Assembly: GCA_045656345.1 (NCBI GenBank)
Contig: JAZOQZ010000056.1
Location: 1 to 33,237 of the forward strand
DNA from: SIG452 sp045656345
Lineage (GTDB): Bacteria; Bacillota; Clostridia; UMGS1840
Length of the DNA: 33,237 bases
Direction of reading: 5' to 3'
Positions 6,578-16,024 of this stretch are shown one piece after another. The notes beneath the pieces are model-generated. The model was not told where the DNA came from and did no database searches. It saw nothing but the letters and a program-made list of their open reading frames with translations. Numbering within the stretch: the stretch's first letter is position 1; each line of letters starts with the position of its first letter. The translations under genes and the position numbers were made by a program.

Positions 6578-7002
6578 CAAGCAAATTAAAATGCCCATTT
6601 TGTGGGGCAGAACTAGGGTGGTGTTTATCGTGCCCTATGCCCACAATAATTTGTTCAAACGAGAACTGTAAAGGGTTTAGTTTTCTTATGCCACCACATT
6701 GTTGGCAGGAACTGATACAAGCAAAACAGGATTTGGAACAGTCAGAAAAGTGTTGTTCTGCGTGGGAAACACAAGCGTTGGACTATAAAGCAGAAACGAT
6801 TGCTTTATCTGGTAAGTTAGAAATCGCAACAAAGGCATTGGAAGAGATTGACACGACAAGATGTATTCCACAACAGACACTCATATCTCTTGGAAAGTTA
6901 TCAAAAACAACAAGATTTAACGCTGGGAATATAATTTGCGTTGCTACCCCCGACCACATACACAACACCCTTGAACAGATAAAACATAAGGAACAGAAAT
7001 GA
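6574..7002 (+). CDS. Lar-like zinc-ribbon protein
   Basis: 142 residues. The N-terminus has CPFCG (7-11) paired with C27 and C32, the arrangement of Lar-type restriction-alleviation and related phage zinc ribbons. A long helical, coiled-coil-prone stretch follows (about 43-90) and the C-terminus ends in the helix TLEQIKHKE also hinted at in the previous gene. Lar proteins modulate type I restriction, but the ribbon alone is too general to prove that role. Overlaps both neighbours by ATGA. Confidence 0.6.
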   Translation: MTSKLKCPFCGAELGWCLSCPMPTIICSNENCKGFSFLMPPHCWQELIQAKQDLEQSEKCCSAWETQALDYKAETIALSGKLEIATKALEEIDTTRCIPQQTLISLGKLSKTTRFNAGNIICVATPDHIHNTLEQIKHKEQK

Positions 7003-7199
7003 AACTAATTGAGGCACTGGCACACCAATGCAGCAACCCAATAACAGTAATAAACCACCCCGACAAAGGTCGCCAATTCCGTTGGTGTAATGGACACATA
7101 CAGACCAAACCACCAAAAAGCAAATACTGGCACAGGATCCTGCGTATTCCCGCATACTTGCTAGAATACGCAGAGGTTGACGACAACGAACTTTTATAA
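6999..7199 (+). CDS. Small basic unknown protein
   Basis: 66 residues with a basic, His/Trp/Tyr-rich middle and an acidic end. It starts in the stop of the previous gene (ATGA); AAGGAA (6990-6995) is the ribosome-binding site. No family recognised. Confidence 0.7.
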   Translation: MKLIEALAHQCSNPITVINHPDKGRQFRWCNGHIQTKPPKSKYWHRILRIPAYLLEYAEVDDNELL

Positions 7200-7208
7200 G
7201 GACAACCG

Positions 7209-7364
7209 ATGGCAAAATACAACGGACAAGATCCTGGCATACCGTTCCACAAATTCCCTGCACAATACATACCAGATTATGCGTGGGATCGGTACGTCAA
7301 GGCACGTGCATCATACGGACTAAAAACCAAGCCCAAACAACCAGAACAGAAAACATTGTTTTAA
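7209..7364 (+). CDS. Small unknown protein
   Basis: 51 residues, basic and rich in Tyr, Pro and Lys. It follows the previous stop by 9 bp with AAGGAC (7199-7204) as ribosome-binding site. No family recognised. Confidence 0.6.
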   Translation: MAKYNGQDPGIPFHKFPAQYIPDYAWDRYVKARASYGLKTKPKQPEQKTLF

Positions 7365-7394
7365 CATACGGAGGAGGGATTGAAACAAACAAAT

Positions 7395-7499
7395 ATGGAT
7401 TTTCAAATAGAACGCCCAATACTGGACATTTTAACACGCCTATACAGGCATAATGGACAGATGGTACAAACAACCAGGAAATACAAGAAAAGGGGCTAA
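7395..7499 (+). CDS. Small basic peptide, last gene of the left arm
   Basis: 34 residues from ATG 7395. A strong GGAGGAGGG (7370-7378) lies 16 bases upstream, rather far; an in-frame TTG at 7380 would be too close, so the exact start is uncertain. The coding end runs into the terminator stem at 7489-7508. Very basic C-terminus. Confidence 0.5.
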   Translation: MDFQIERPILDILTRLYRHNGQMVQTTRKYKKRG

Positions 7500-7508
7500 C
7501 GCCCCTTT
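7489..7508. terminator. Shared terminator between left arm and virion operon
   Basis: AAAGGGGC (7489-7496) and GCCCCTTT (7501-7508) form a perfect 8-bp stem with a 4-base loop TAAC. T-rich sequence follows on the plus strand, and an A-run preceding the stem gives a T-run on the minus strand. It separates the plus-strand left arm from the minus-strand operon stop at 7511, so it can act in both directions. Confidence 0.85.
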
Positions 7509-7510
7509 CT

Positions 7511-8212
7511 TTAATCACGTTTCATAAACGTTTTTTCCCACACGTTGCCTTGATCCACAAACGCAATCGGTTTACCTAATGGCATAACTGTGTCGCCTTT
7601 TGGACAAACCAAAGTTTTTAAGATCAACGGTGCCCAAGTGCGAGCAGTAGATTCGTCTGTTGGCTTTTCCATACCCAGATATTCACACAACTGACGATAG
7701 ATGCTGATGCACGCTGCACGTTTTTCCGACATCTTTTTTGTGCCACGCAAACCGTAGTATGCTGCAACAGGCAAGATTTCTTCACGTGATAATTTCATAA
7801 CATCTTTACCAAAGAACGAAACAGGAACTGCTGTTTCTTCTTCATCGTCAATGTATGTTGTCTGTACGCCCTGCACAGATGCACTTTCTGTCTGCAATTT
7901 GTGTTCAACAAACGCACGCAGATATTGTGCCCAGTTTTCACGACGTGGAATATCAACAGTTATTTCATAGTTTTTCAAACCGTTCAGATCAACCGCACGA
8001 CCAACTACTGTAATACGCATACCACATACTGTTGGTGCATCAGAGTTTTCAGCAGGTGTTGCTGCATCTTTTGTGCTTTCACCCTTGCCTTTACCCTTTG
8101 TGGTTTTTTCTGCTTTAACCGCTGGCGTTGCATCAGCCGCAGGTGCTGCATCAGCCGCAGGTGTTTCCACTGTTGGTGTTTCAACATTTACATTTTCTAC
8201 ATTTTCTGGCAT
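7511..8212 (-). CDS. Unknown virion-operon protein with Ala/Pro-rich N-terminus
   Basis: 233 residues, last gene of the virion operon. Residues 1-60 are a low-complexity Ala/Pro/Thr/Lys linker-like region, encoded partly by a 16-bp DNA repeat with 18-bp period (8130-8145 and 8148-8163). Residues 63-233 look folded, with a mixed alpha/beta start and an acidic patch in the middle. Lying next to scaffold and portal, it may be a head decoration, packaging or small-terminase-type protein; no motif decides this. Confidence 0.75.
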   Translation of the reverse strand: MPENVENVNVETPTVETPAADAAPAADATPAVKAEKTTKGKGKGESTKDAATPAENSDAPTVCGMRITVVGRAVDLNGLKNYEITVDIPRRENWAQYLRAFVEHKLQTESASVQGVQTTYIDDEEETAVPVSFFGKDVMKLSREEILPVAAYYGLRGTKKMSEKRAACISIYRQLCEYLGMEKPTDESTARTWAPLILKTLVCPKGDTVMPLGKPIAFVDQGNVWEKTFMKRD

Positions 8213-8215
8213 TTT

Positions 8216-8374
8216 TTACCCCTTTACTTTCTTTAAGTTTGGATTTCTACGCTTTGCGGCAGGACTTGCCTTGCGTGTGGCAGATGCAAGAATTGCACCC
8301 GCCTGCTTTTTGCTAACGCCTTGACGTTTTGCAATCTGATTTTGGGCTGCTTTGAACCCCATACCTTTTGGCAT
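8216..8374 (-). CDS. Small very basic protein
   Basis: 52 residues, very rich in Lys, Arg, Ala and Gln and probably a helix-turn-helix-like pair of helices (residues 5-35) with a basic tail. Its ATG overlaps the stop of the scaffold gene (TAATG). The composition suggests a DNA-binding virion or packaging protein. No family is recognised. Confidence 0.65.
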   Translation of the reverse strand: MPKGMGFKAAQNQIAKRQGVSKKQAGAILASATRKASPAAKRRNPNLKKVKG

Positions 8375-9069
8375 TATGAAAACTCCCTCTTTGCCTGTGC
8401 AATCGCCTCGCTATGTGTTTTACCCTCACGCATCAACTCATATACACGACTGACATATTCTTGGTTATTGAACCCTTTACCATTACCACCGCTTTCAGCA
8501 GGATTGCCGCCATTGTGTCCTGGTTTATCTTCCACACCATACTTTTTAATCAGTGCAGCATTGGATTTCAATATCTTGATCGCAGCAGCATTGGACATCT
8601 TTTTAACATCTTCCCACTGCCCGATTTCTTCCAGGTGTGCCTTTACCTTGTTATAGGTGGATTCGTCCATAGATTCACGGATCGCAGATTGGAACTCTTC
8701 GGCATTAAAAATCTTTTCAGCCGTCTTTGCTTTTTCGGCTTTGTACAATTCAGCGACCTTTGCCGCCTGCTTTGGTGTTAGACCCTGCCCTTTCAACGCC
8801 TTTACCATATCGGCTTTTGTTTCCAGTCCGTCCAGAACCGCATCATATTCGCCATCTTCATAATCGGCTGTGATCTGTGCGTTGAACTTTGCCCACTCTT
8901 CTTCTGTGGAATTTTTTCCAGGGATTTGTTTTTTACCCAACAAGGATTCTTGACCGTCAATTTTGGAAAATACTTTTCCCATATCAACCTCGCCTGCATC
9001 GTTCAAGATTGACTTTGCCCAACCCTTTTCCTTGTATTCGTCAGGCAGAACAACTTTATTCTCGTCCAT
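8374..9069 (-). CDS. Capsid scaffold / assembly protein
   Basis: 231 residues, acidic, Lys/Glu/Ala-rich and strongly helical. An N-terminal region is followed by long charged helices (about 60-160), then a Gly/Asn-rich break (about 178-200) and a short basic helix at the C-terminus. This is the typical make-up of T7 gp9-like scaffolds, whose C-terminal basic helix binds coat protein. Position just after the portal (with one small gene between) agrees with podovirus order. The start has AGAGGA upstream and overlaps the preceding gene by 14 bp. Confidence 0.7.
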   Translation of the reverse strand: MDENKVVLPDEYKEKGWAKSILNDAGEVDMGKVFSKIDGQESLLGKKQIPGKNSTEEEWAKFNAQITADYEDGEYDAVLDGLETKADMVKALKGQGLTPKQAAKVAELYKAEKAKTAEKIFNAEEFQSAIRESMDESTYNKVKAHLEEIGQWEDVKKMSNAAAIKILKSNAALIKKYGVEDKPGHNGGNPAESGGNGKGFNNQEYVSRVYELMREGKTHSEAIAQAKREFS

Positions 9070-9409
9070 TTTCTTCCTCTTCTTTTTCTTTTTTCGTTTC
9101 CTGCTTTTTCACAACCGCAACAGTCAGATCAGCGACCTGATCTGCGGTTAGAAATTTCATAATCTTTTTGATTAAATCGGTTTGACCTGTGTAATATTCT
9201 GGTGGAACTTTATACTTTTCTTTTAAGTTTGAAATAACCTGCAACCCACCAGCAAAAAAACGTGCCTCGGTTGCCAACCACTGTATAAAGTATTTACCCA
9301 CCTCTGTTTCATAGCACGACTGCACTATCTTTGCAGTTTGTGCAAACTGCCTTTCGTGTTGGCGTTTTCTCTCTTCCATCAACGCCTGCACAGACGATAT
9401 TTTTTCCAT
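9056..9409 (-). CDS. Small unknown protein between portal and scaffold
   Basis: 117 residues, helical and charged, ending in a Lys/Glu-rich tail (about 102-117). AAAGGAA precedes the ATG. Small proteins at this place in podoviruses are often of unknown role; a structural accessory is plausible. It could also be a small terminase subunit by elimination, but it shows no helix-turn-helix. Confidence 0.7.
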   Translation of the reverse strand: MEKISSVQALMEERKRQHERQFAQTAKIVQSCYETEVGKYFIQWLATEARFFAGGLQVISNLKEKYKVPPEYYTGQTDLIKKIMKFLTADQVADLTVAVVKKQETKKEKEEEENGRE

Positions 9410-9423
9410 TTCCTTTCCCTATC

Positions 9424-11073
9424 TTATTGCCCTACCGCCTCTGTTGCTGCCTTGTCCGCTGCCGCCTCTGCGACTGTGGTTTGGGCTTGGCTTTGGCGTA
9501 TAGACATTTCTTCTGCTAGATTTCTTTTCTGTTCATAATCTGTCTTATCACGCAGTTTTATATTACCATATTCCAACACTTTTTTCAAGGGATCATACAA
9601 ATCAACCGCCCCAATCAACGAATTTTGCACCTGCAACGCAGCACCAATAGTTTGCAAATCGTTCACGAACTGTTGCTGGCGTTCGCTGTATATGATGCGT
9701 TTCACGATTGACGTTTCTTCCAGTTTGAAAATAGATTTATCGCCACGCATAATCGCTTTTTCAACACCAGGTGTTTTGATCCTGCCCATACGCACCAATG
9801 TACGCAACGCAATCATTGTTATACGTCTGCGGAAATCTGTCAGTTGTTCAGCGAACAAACGAACCTGTGGTGCCAACATAGCATCTTGAACCGTCTTTAA
9901 TGCCATAACCTCGGTTGCTGTACGTGGATTGCCCGACTTTTGGAAATACCCCTCCATCGCATCAAGTTTATATTCCTTGCGTAATCCCTCCAAGATCACA
10001 GGGCGGATTGCGTTCCAAATCGGTGTAATATCGCCTGCATCTTCAATCTTAAATATCGGGGCAGATCCAGAACCAACCAACCCACCATTGAACGGTACAT
10101 ATTTTGCATCAGAATCTAATTCCAATGTGCCAACCGTACCAAGATCAAAGTACCCCATACGTGCATCAGCAATCTTCCCTGCACTGGACATTGACAAGAA
10201 GAACAAGCCCTCCAATGATTCAAATGATTTTTTCATATTCGTCAGCGGACTATAACCGTACCCATACCCTTGACGTATAAAATAGCGGGAAATACTAAAC
10301 GGTTTTTCACGGAACATTTCTGTGTCAAAAACCTCGTTGTCCGTCAAATACCAATAACCAATATACGGTCTTGCCTTTCTACCATCTTCAACGCCCTTTA
10401 CATATTCTGGATTCTGCACGATCAAGCAACTAACCTTGAACAGGGTGGTAATATCATAGTTTTGGAACGCAGAAACAACACGTTTGATGTTTTTTACCTT
10501 TTCCCAACCAAATTCTTTTACAATCTGCTGTGCAGTCATATTGAACACTTGTCGCTGTGCAGAGTGATCTACGTTTGTGGACATAGCACTCAACCCCATA
10601 GAACGCACAACGAACGGACAATCATTGTCCAATGTTTCCACGCCCATCAAATCCCCAGTTCCAAGGCGGACAAAGTTGTCCAAAAACACCTCACGTGCCT
10701 CATACCATTTTGAATCTGGGTTGTTCAGCGTATCACGGATCAGTTCAGTACAAGCGATTGCCTCCCCTGGGGACAATGAAACCGTCTTGCCAGATGTTTG
10801 TACCTCCCAAGGTTCGTTGGCAGGAAAAAACAATCCACCAAAATAATCTTTTGCAGTTGTCAACATAGATTTAACCGTTGGATCAAATGCCTCTTCGTCC
10901 AACGTTTCACTTTGTTGCCCAAATACACGCCCCCCTGTTTCAGACGTAAAACGCAACGGACTAGACCAACCAGAAAAACGTGCCGCCCACTGCCACAACG
11001 CCCAGAACACAGTTCTATACGATTCCAATTCACTTGCTACGTTTGAAATCAACTTTGATGTATTTATTTTCAT
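9424..11073 (-). CDS. Portal protein (head-tail connector)
   Basis: 549 residues, the size of T7 gp8-type head-tail connectors. Early in the protein there is a Trp-rich helix (about 24-36), followed by the region with KSMLTTAKDYFGGLFFPANEPW (cited as two parts: KSMLTTAKDYFGG and LFFPANEPW, about 68-88), characteristic of this family. Late in the protein are helical stem/crown elements and an Ala/Gln-rich C-terminal tail. It forms the dodecameric ring through which the terminase pumps DNA. GGAGGTGG gives a strong start that overlaps the terminase stop as ATGA, so the two are translated in step. Confidence 0.85.
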   Translation of the reverse strand: MKINTSKLISNVASELESYRTVFWALWQWAARFSGWSSPLRFTSETGGRVFGQQSETLDEEAFDPTVKSMLTTAKDYFGGLFFPANEPWEVQTSGKTVSLSPGEAIACTELIRDTLNNPDSKWYEAREVFLDNFVRLGTGDLMGVETLDNDCPFVVRSMGLSAMSTNVDHSAQRQVFNMTAQQIVKEFGWEKVKNIKRVVSAFQNYDITTLFKVSCLIVQNPEYVKGVEDGRKARPYIGYWYLTDNEVFDTEMFREKPFSISRYFIRQGYGYGYSPLTNMKKSFESLEGLFFLSMSSAGKIADARMGYFDLGTVGTLELDSDAKYVPFNGGLVGSGSAPIFKIEDAGDITPIWNAIRPVILEGLRKEYKLDAMEGYFQKSGNPRTATEVMALKTVQDAMLAPQVRLFAEQLTDFRRRITMIALRTLVRMGRIKTPGVEKAIMRGDKSIFKLEETSIVKRIIYSERQQQFVNDLQTIGAALQVQNSLIGAVDLYDPLKKVLEYGNIKLRDKTDYEQKRNLAEEMSIRQSQAQTTVAEAAADKAATEAVGQ

Positions 11074-12671
11074 TTATGCCACCTCCCCATTTTTTGACCT
11101 GGCTTGCGTAGAAATGATATTGACCGCTGTTTCTTTTCCTGTTTCATAGAATCCCAAAACCTTTCTTCTTCTGTTCTGTGATCCACGTGCGGCATCACTG
11201 GCACAATATCAAAGATTCTTGACAACGCATCTATCGCATCGTCGTGTTTCCCAAATGGAAAATCTGTGATTTCCTGCACCAACACCTGTGTCAAATCATA
11301 TTCACGATTATCAAAATAACTTACTTTTTTCAGCGTGCGTGGGAAATGGATTCTGCGTTGTTCCAACAATGGCGTGATGCGTAAAATTCTATCTCGCTTA
11401 CTCTGCACACCACCCAAAACTTTAATCCCTGGACAACGCCCGTTGCCACGCTTTAATTCCATATCAAAGTATTCAAGATCCGCCTGCATACCATACTTTT
11501 CATAACCAACCATACAGACCGAATTTTCCCTTGATAAATCACAAACCAAATTCCAACGTCTACCCAATCCAACCTTATCGTGTATACCGTCAAGCAACCA
11601 CAGATCCCCAACCTCGTCATAACCCAACGCAAGCATCGTGGTATAATCAGATTGCTTTGAACCCTCGTTCGCAGGATCGCACACCAAATACACGTTGCGT
11701 ATCAGCGGCACATCTTCTGGATCGTCATAGTATTGTATATCTTCTGGATTCAGTTTTGTTGAACCATCTGGCACAGGATTCAAAAGCATCTGGGCAGAGA
11801 ACGTATATGTACCCTGTTCCATAATCTTCTGGGCAAGCGTTTCCTCCGTCATAAAGATCGGCTTACCCTCCATTGTACCATCGTGTGTCGCAGGTATAAC
11901 AGTAAACGGTATGCCACGTTCAATCATTGTGGCGTATGTGTCATAGTAATGATAACGTGTGCCGCAATAGCGTGTTTGTGTCTTTGAGGTCATCATACCC
12001 AAGTTAGACGACAATTCCCACGCACGTGTGGTTTTGTTTATCATATACGCAGTACCAACCGAATCCTGTATAACCACGTCGTCATACAGCAACAGATCAG
12101 CGTGCATACCTGTCTGCTGCGAATCAACCAGACCGAACGCAAACAATGATGGTTCTTTTCGTGTGGTGGTTCGTTTAATATTCAAACCTGCCGTTTCAGA
12201 CCACAATGTTGACTGCGTTTGTGGTTTTTCATAGAAAATATCTGGGTAATACTTTTTTAATCCCTCGTTCGTTTCCAAGATGTTTTTAATCTGGCGTAAG
12301 AACGTCTTTGCCGATTGCGAATTATACGACATAAGACCAACAGATTTGTTGGGGTAATTTATCAAAAACTGGATCGTTGATGCACAGGTAATCGTCAATG
12401 ATTTCAAGTGCCCACGAGCAACCAACCACAACTGATCTGGGTTTTCCTGCACCTTTTCGCAGAAAAACTTTGCATAATCACAATTATAGAAATCCCAACC
12501 TAAAACATAATAACACAAATACCACAGGTCATTTTTTGCCCACTCTGCCCGTTGGCGAAAACACTCTTCTTCGCTATGCACTGCAAGCCAAGCGTTGCGT
12601 TCCGCCTCAATCGCATCACGACGTGCAGCAGATTTTTTGATTTCTTCTAAAATGTTTTTGTATACTGGCAT
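11070..12671 (-). CDS. terL: Terminase large subunit
   Basis: 533 residues. The ATPase half has a deviant Walker A, ARGHLKS (85-91), and a Walker B, LLLYDDV (193-199). The nuclease half begins at about 325 with VYLVCDPA (D332) and carries the terminal acidic pair in HDDAID (476-481), as expected of an RNase H-fold terminase nuclease. Together they cut concatemers and drive DNA packaging through the portal. Its ATG overlaps the fibre gene stop (TAATG). No recognisable small terminase lies next to it. Confidence 0.93.
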   Translation of the reverse strand: MPVYKNILEEIKKSAARRDAIEAERNAWLAVHSEEECFRQRAEWAKNDLWYLCYYVLGWDFYNCDYAKFFCEKVQENPDQLWLVARGHLKSLTITCASTIQFLINYPNKSVGLMSYNSQSAKTFLRQIKNILETNEGLKKYYPDIFYEKPQTQSTLWSETAGLNIKRTTTRKEPSLFAFGLVDSQQTGMHADLLLYDDVVIQDSVGTAYMINKTTRAWELSSNLGMMTSKTQTRYCGTRYHYYDTYATMIERGIPFTVIPATHDGTMEGKPIFMTEETLAQKIMEQGTYTFSAQMLLNPVPDGSTKLNPEDIQYYDDPEDVPLIRNVYLVCDPANEGSKQSDYTTMLALGYDEVGDLWLLDGIHDKVGLGRRWNLVCDLSRENSVCMVGYEKYGMQADLEYFDMELKRGNGRCPGIKVLGGVQSKRDRILRITPLLEQRRIHFPRTLKKVSYFDNREYDLTQVLVQEITDFPFGKHDDAIDALSRIFDIVPVMPHVDHRTEEERFWDSMKQEKKQRSISFLRKPGQKMGRWHK

Positions 12672-13528
12672 TAGTTATTCGGGTTATTTGCAATCGTAAT
12701 TGTTGGGAAATTCGTTGTTGTGGCAGGGTCAATACCAGAATCATAGAACGTACCGAACAAACGTCCGTTGCGTTTAATAATACCTGGGATCGCAACACCG
12801 CCCTCTGGCAACAGATTCAACACTGGCGAGAACGCCTGCAACCACAACCAGAACATATAATTGACGTTTGACGTTTCCCCAACTGGGTGCCAAGTTGCCC
12901 CACCATTGTCAGAAAATTCCAAATATGGTACTGGATTGCCCTCAATCGTGTACGAATTTATACGCAAAATGATTTTATGTGCATCGTTCGCACCTGCCTC
13001 ATTTGATAAAACAATACGCCCGATTGTAAAATCTGTGTATGTGATAACCTGGTTGTCCCAATCAACGAACATCAGTTTGCGATTGTCGTCCACGTCTGTC
13101 AGAATCAAACGCAAAACCTGCTGCTGGAAAGGATCCAGTTGCAGCGTTTTGTTTTTGCTGTGATAAAAAACCTCTTGCACCAAGCGTGTCAGTTTATCAA
13201 ACGCTTTGCGGATTGAACCAACCGAAAACATAGAATTGGAATCCCACTCTGTTTCCTGTGTTTCTGGCGTTTCACGATAGATATAAACAACCGCCCCTTG
13301 TGCAGGTGCCTCTGTAAATAAAATATTACCTGTCAAATTCTGCTGTGCATCACGTTCAACAACAAAACTTGGATTCAAATCACGTGTGCCGTTTGTGTTT
13401 AATATTGCCGCCTTTACTGTTGCAGGATCAACGACATCAAAACCAACCGTACCATCATACGCATAAGCGAATTTAGTTTGTTCGCCTGTGCCAACATAAT
13501 ACACGAATTTAATCGGTTCCGAAACCAT
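12671..13528 (-). CDS. Short tail-fibre adapter with T7-type N-terminal domain
   Basis: 285 residues. Residues 1-150 match the T7 gp17 N-terminal, tail-attaching domain pattern: a beta-rich start with YVGTGEQTKFAYAY and a later helix (VGSIRKAFDKLTRLVQEV). Most of T7 gp17, the rod and tip, is missing; the remaining 135 residues look beta-rich and end in an Asn/Pro tail. Probably an adapter on which a separate distal fibre or spike is mounted. The distal part may be encoded by the invertible cassette starting at 33099. Ribosome-binding site GGGGGAA; overlaps the next gene by TAATG. Confidence 0.75.
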   Translation of the reverse strand: MVSEPIKFVYYVGTGEQTKFAYAYDGTVGFDVVDPATVKAAILNTNGTRDLNPSFVVERDAQQNLTGNILFTEAPAQGAVVYIYRETPETQETEWDSNSMFSVGSIRKAFDKLTRLVQEVFYHSKNKTLQLDPFQQQVLRLILTDVDDNRKLMFVDWDNQVITYTDFTIGRIVLSNEAGANDAHKIILRINSYTIEGNPVPYLEFSDNGGATWHPVGETSNVNYMFWLWLQAFSPVLNLLPEGGVAIPGIIKRNGRLFGTFYDSGIDPATTTNFPTITIANNPNN

Positions 13529-13825
13529 TTATTCCCCCTTTGCTAACATCTTTTGTGTTATCGCCTGTGCGTGCAACAGTTCAGAGTTCAATATCGCATC
13601 AGCCCACGATTTTAATTCCGTTGCTTTGGCAATAAATGTTTGGCACTCCGCAATTTCTTCTGCGGTCATTTTATCTTCATTACAACACATAACATCGCCA
13701 TCTATTTTGCGTTGTTTCCAATCTATTTCACTGCCCACTCTGTCAGATAAACTTTGCAATTCACGGATAGATTCAGATACTTTTTCAAGGACTGTGGCAA
13801 TATCAGCCATATAACACTGCAACAT
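13529..13825 (-). CDS. Small helical protein
   Basis: 98 residues, acidic and helical with a Cys pair (about 47-48). GGAGGGG lies 6 bases before the ATG at 13825. Coiled-coil character is likely. It starts 39 bp after the preceding stop, the longest gap in this part of the operon. A chaperone or small structural protein for the fibre is possible from its place; no motif recognised. Confidence 0.7.
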   Translation of the reverse strand: MLQCYMADIATVLEKVSESIRELQSLSDRVGSEIDWKQRKIDGDVMCCNEDKMTAEEIAECQTFIAKATELKSWADAILNSELLHAQAITQKMLAKGE

Positions 13826-13864
13826 AACACCCCTCCATTTCTTGTGCTATTATATCATATTTTG

Positions 13865-16015
13865 TTATTTAATTCCATACTTTTTCTTTATCTTGCGTTG
13901 TTCTTCGGTTCTAATTTTACCCATCGCCTCGTTTTTCTGGGCATCGGTCATACGTTTGTATGCAGCAGACCCAATCAAACGATCCAACGCACGTGATAAA
14001 TTCCGTTCAAATTCACGGTTCGCACGATCACGCTTTGCACCAGTCAACTTGGTGTTTATCGCTGCGTTCTTCGCTGCTTTCAGCGACTTTACCGCACGAT
14101 TGGTTTTGTACGCCAGACGTTCCTGTTCACGCAACAACGCAGCCGACTTGCCGATATTCTTTTCTGCGTTGCCCCACGTCTGCGAACTAATACCAACCAC
14201 GTTCAATACCGCACCTGCCCACGTTTCTGGGCTGTCCGTTTTTATCTTTGTTAAATCCTGTACAGTAATTGGCACAAACGCCTGTGCAAATGTTTTTGCA
14301 GTAATTGGTTCATAGTTGAAATCAACAGGATCTTCCGAAAATGCGTACATCATACCATAACGCACGTTCTGCATAATCGGGGATTCCTTTGATGCCAAGA
14401 AACGCATCAAAATATCGCCAGTGGATTTTTGCTGTATTGCCCCCTCCCCTGTACGAATTTCCCCAGTCATAGCACGTGCAACGAAACGCACAAAGTTCGC
14501 AACACCAACTGACGTATCTATATGCAAATCCCCAATAGTAATGTTCATAAAGTCCGCACTGCGTGGATCAAACGTTTTTACAAACTGTTCTTCCAGTTCT
14601 TCCTCGTCGTCCCCCAACGCCCTGCGGATCGCTATGCCAACAGCAGATGCTGCCAACATAAATAACACATTATGCACCGCAGCACGTGCACGCAAACCGT
14701 TCGGTGTTTTATCAAAATAACTGCCAATAAACCGCAAATTCGTAATTTGCTGCACACGACTTGATAACCAACGTGGCGAGAACATCAGCACATTGACATA
14801 CTTTTCCGCTTTTGACTGATCCACAGGCAATTTACCACGACCTGTAATTGTATTTATCGCATCGCCAACATCTTGTTTTATCAGCAAATCAACATCGCCA
14901 CCTGTTTGTTCCCACATAACGTCAAACAATTCCGCACGTGCAACCTGCAACGCAACATTAAACGCATCGTCTGATGCAGTAATCAAACGAAACGCCTTGC
15001 CGACATTTTTATTTTTTACCTTGTGGAAAACGTTTGCAGCAAATGCCTCTTCGGTAATACCGATTGCCAACTTAAACTTATCATAATTTCCGTTCAACGC
15101 ATTGGGGCGTGTCATAAGTTCAATCATAACCGATGCTTTACCATCGCCAGTTTTTAACGCCTGCCCAAACGCAGTAAAACCCTGCTTTGCAGAACGCCAC
15201 GCCAATTTAGGGTGCGTAAACCACGTACTGCCCAACTGACGTAATAAAAACGAAACGTCCACAGATGCCTTTGCTGCTTTCAGCGTACCAGCCAATCCAT
15301 ACGCAGTACGTTTTGTTGCCTCCCAGGTTTTTCCCTTTGTAATCAGTTCAGAGAAATTCTTTTTAATGCCTGCGATCAACCCCTCTTGTTCTTCCTGTGT
15401 CAATCCTGTTGCCGCACGCACCTGCATAATATCTAACTGTTCCTTGAAACGCAGCAACGCAATCCCCAAATCGGTTCTTGCCTCTAACCCTTTGCCAGAT
15501 TCCGTTGCCTTATTCGCCTGTTCAGTTGTCATTGTTTCATAATTCGGCACAACTGCGTTCAATTCTTTGCGTGCCGCAGATGCGGTTTCAGCCAACGACA
15601 TCAGTTTTTGTGTATCTTCCAACGATGCAGCAAAACCAAATTTCTGTTTTACCAACGCCTCCAAAAATGGTTTGCCCTCTTTGGGGGTCAAAACCTGTTT
15701 GTTTTTCAGCATCATATCAACAATATCTGTATCACGTGCAAATGTATTTATGCGTTTGTCTTTTGGCAGGTTCTGCAACCACTCACGGATCGCAGCCGTC
15801 TGTGCAGGTTCCAACATCTTCGTTTCAATCTGGCGGTTCAGTATTTCCGCATTTTCAGTATTTGTGATCTTGCCTGCTTTTTGCTGGGTGTCCACGATGC
15901 CAGCCAGATAATCTATGCGTTCCTGCGTTGTCATATCACGCAAGAATTTTGCACCGCCTTTCTTCTTCACGTCCTCACGCAATTCAGCAATTTTTGATGG
16001 TAAAACACAACTCAT
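13865..16015 (-). CDS. Large internal virion protein with LPD38-like C-terminal region
   Basis: 716 residues. An N-terminal helical part (1-300) is followed by a region with the run MFSPRWLSSRVQQITNLRF (about 450-470), then a hydrophobic stretch (VLFMLAASAVGIAIRRAL, about 492-510) that may insert into a membrane, and a basic helical C-terminus. The FSPRW-type motif and what follows resemble the LPD38-like domain of large phage polyvalent/ejected proteins; I name this from memory. Such proteins sit in the capsid and pass through the tail to span the host envelope. Confidence 0.6.
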   Translation of the reverse strand: MSCVLPSKIAELREDVKKKGGAKFLRDMTTQERIDYLAGIVDTQQKAGKITNTENAEILNRQIETKMLEPAQTAAIREWLQNLPKDKRINTFARDTDIVDMMLKNKQVLTPKEGKPFLEALVKQKFGFAASLEDTQKLMSLAETASAARKELNAVVPNYETMTTEQANKATESGKGLEARTDLGIALLRFKEQLDIMQVRAATGLTQEEQEGLIAGIKKNFSELITKGKTWEATKRTAYGLAGTLKAAKASVDVSFLLRQLGSTWFTHPKLAWRSAKQGFTAFGQALKTGDGKASVMIELMTRPNALNGNYDKFKLAIGITEEAFAANVFHKVKNKNVGKAFRLITASDDAFNVALQVARAELFDVMWEQTGGDVDLLIKQDVGDAINTITGRGKLPVDQSKAEKYVNVLMFSPRWLSSRVQQITNLRFIGSYFDKTPNGLRARAAVHNVLFMLAASAVGIAIRRALGDDEEELEEQFVKTFDPRSADFMNITIGDLHIDTSVGVANFVRFVARAMTGEIRTGEGAIQQKSTGDILMRFLASKESPIMQNVRYGMMYAFSEDPVDFNYEPITAKTFAQAFVPITVQDLTKIKTDSPETWAGAVLNVVGISSQTWGNAEKNIGKSAALLREQERLAYKTNRAVKSLKAAKNAAINTKLTGAKRDRANREFERNLSRALDRLIGSAAYKRMTDAQKNEAMGKIRTEEQRKIKKKYGIK

Positions 16016-16024
16016 ACGATCCCC

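Noticed and set aside
13529..13825. Small terminase
   Set aside because: Size is right but no helix-turn-helix is visible and it lies before the fibre gene; left as unknown.
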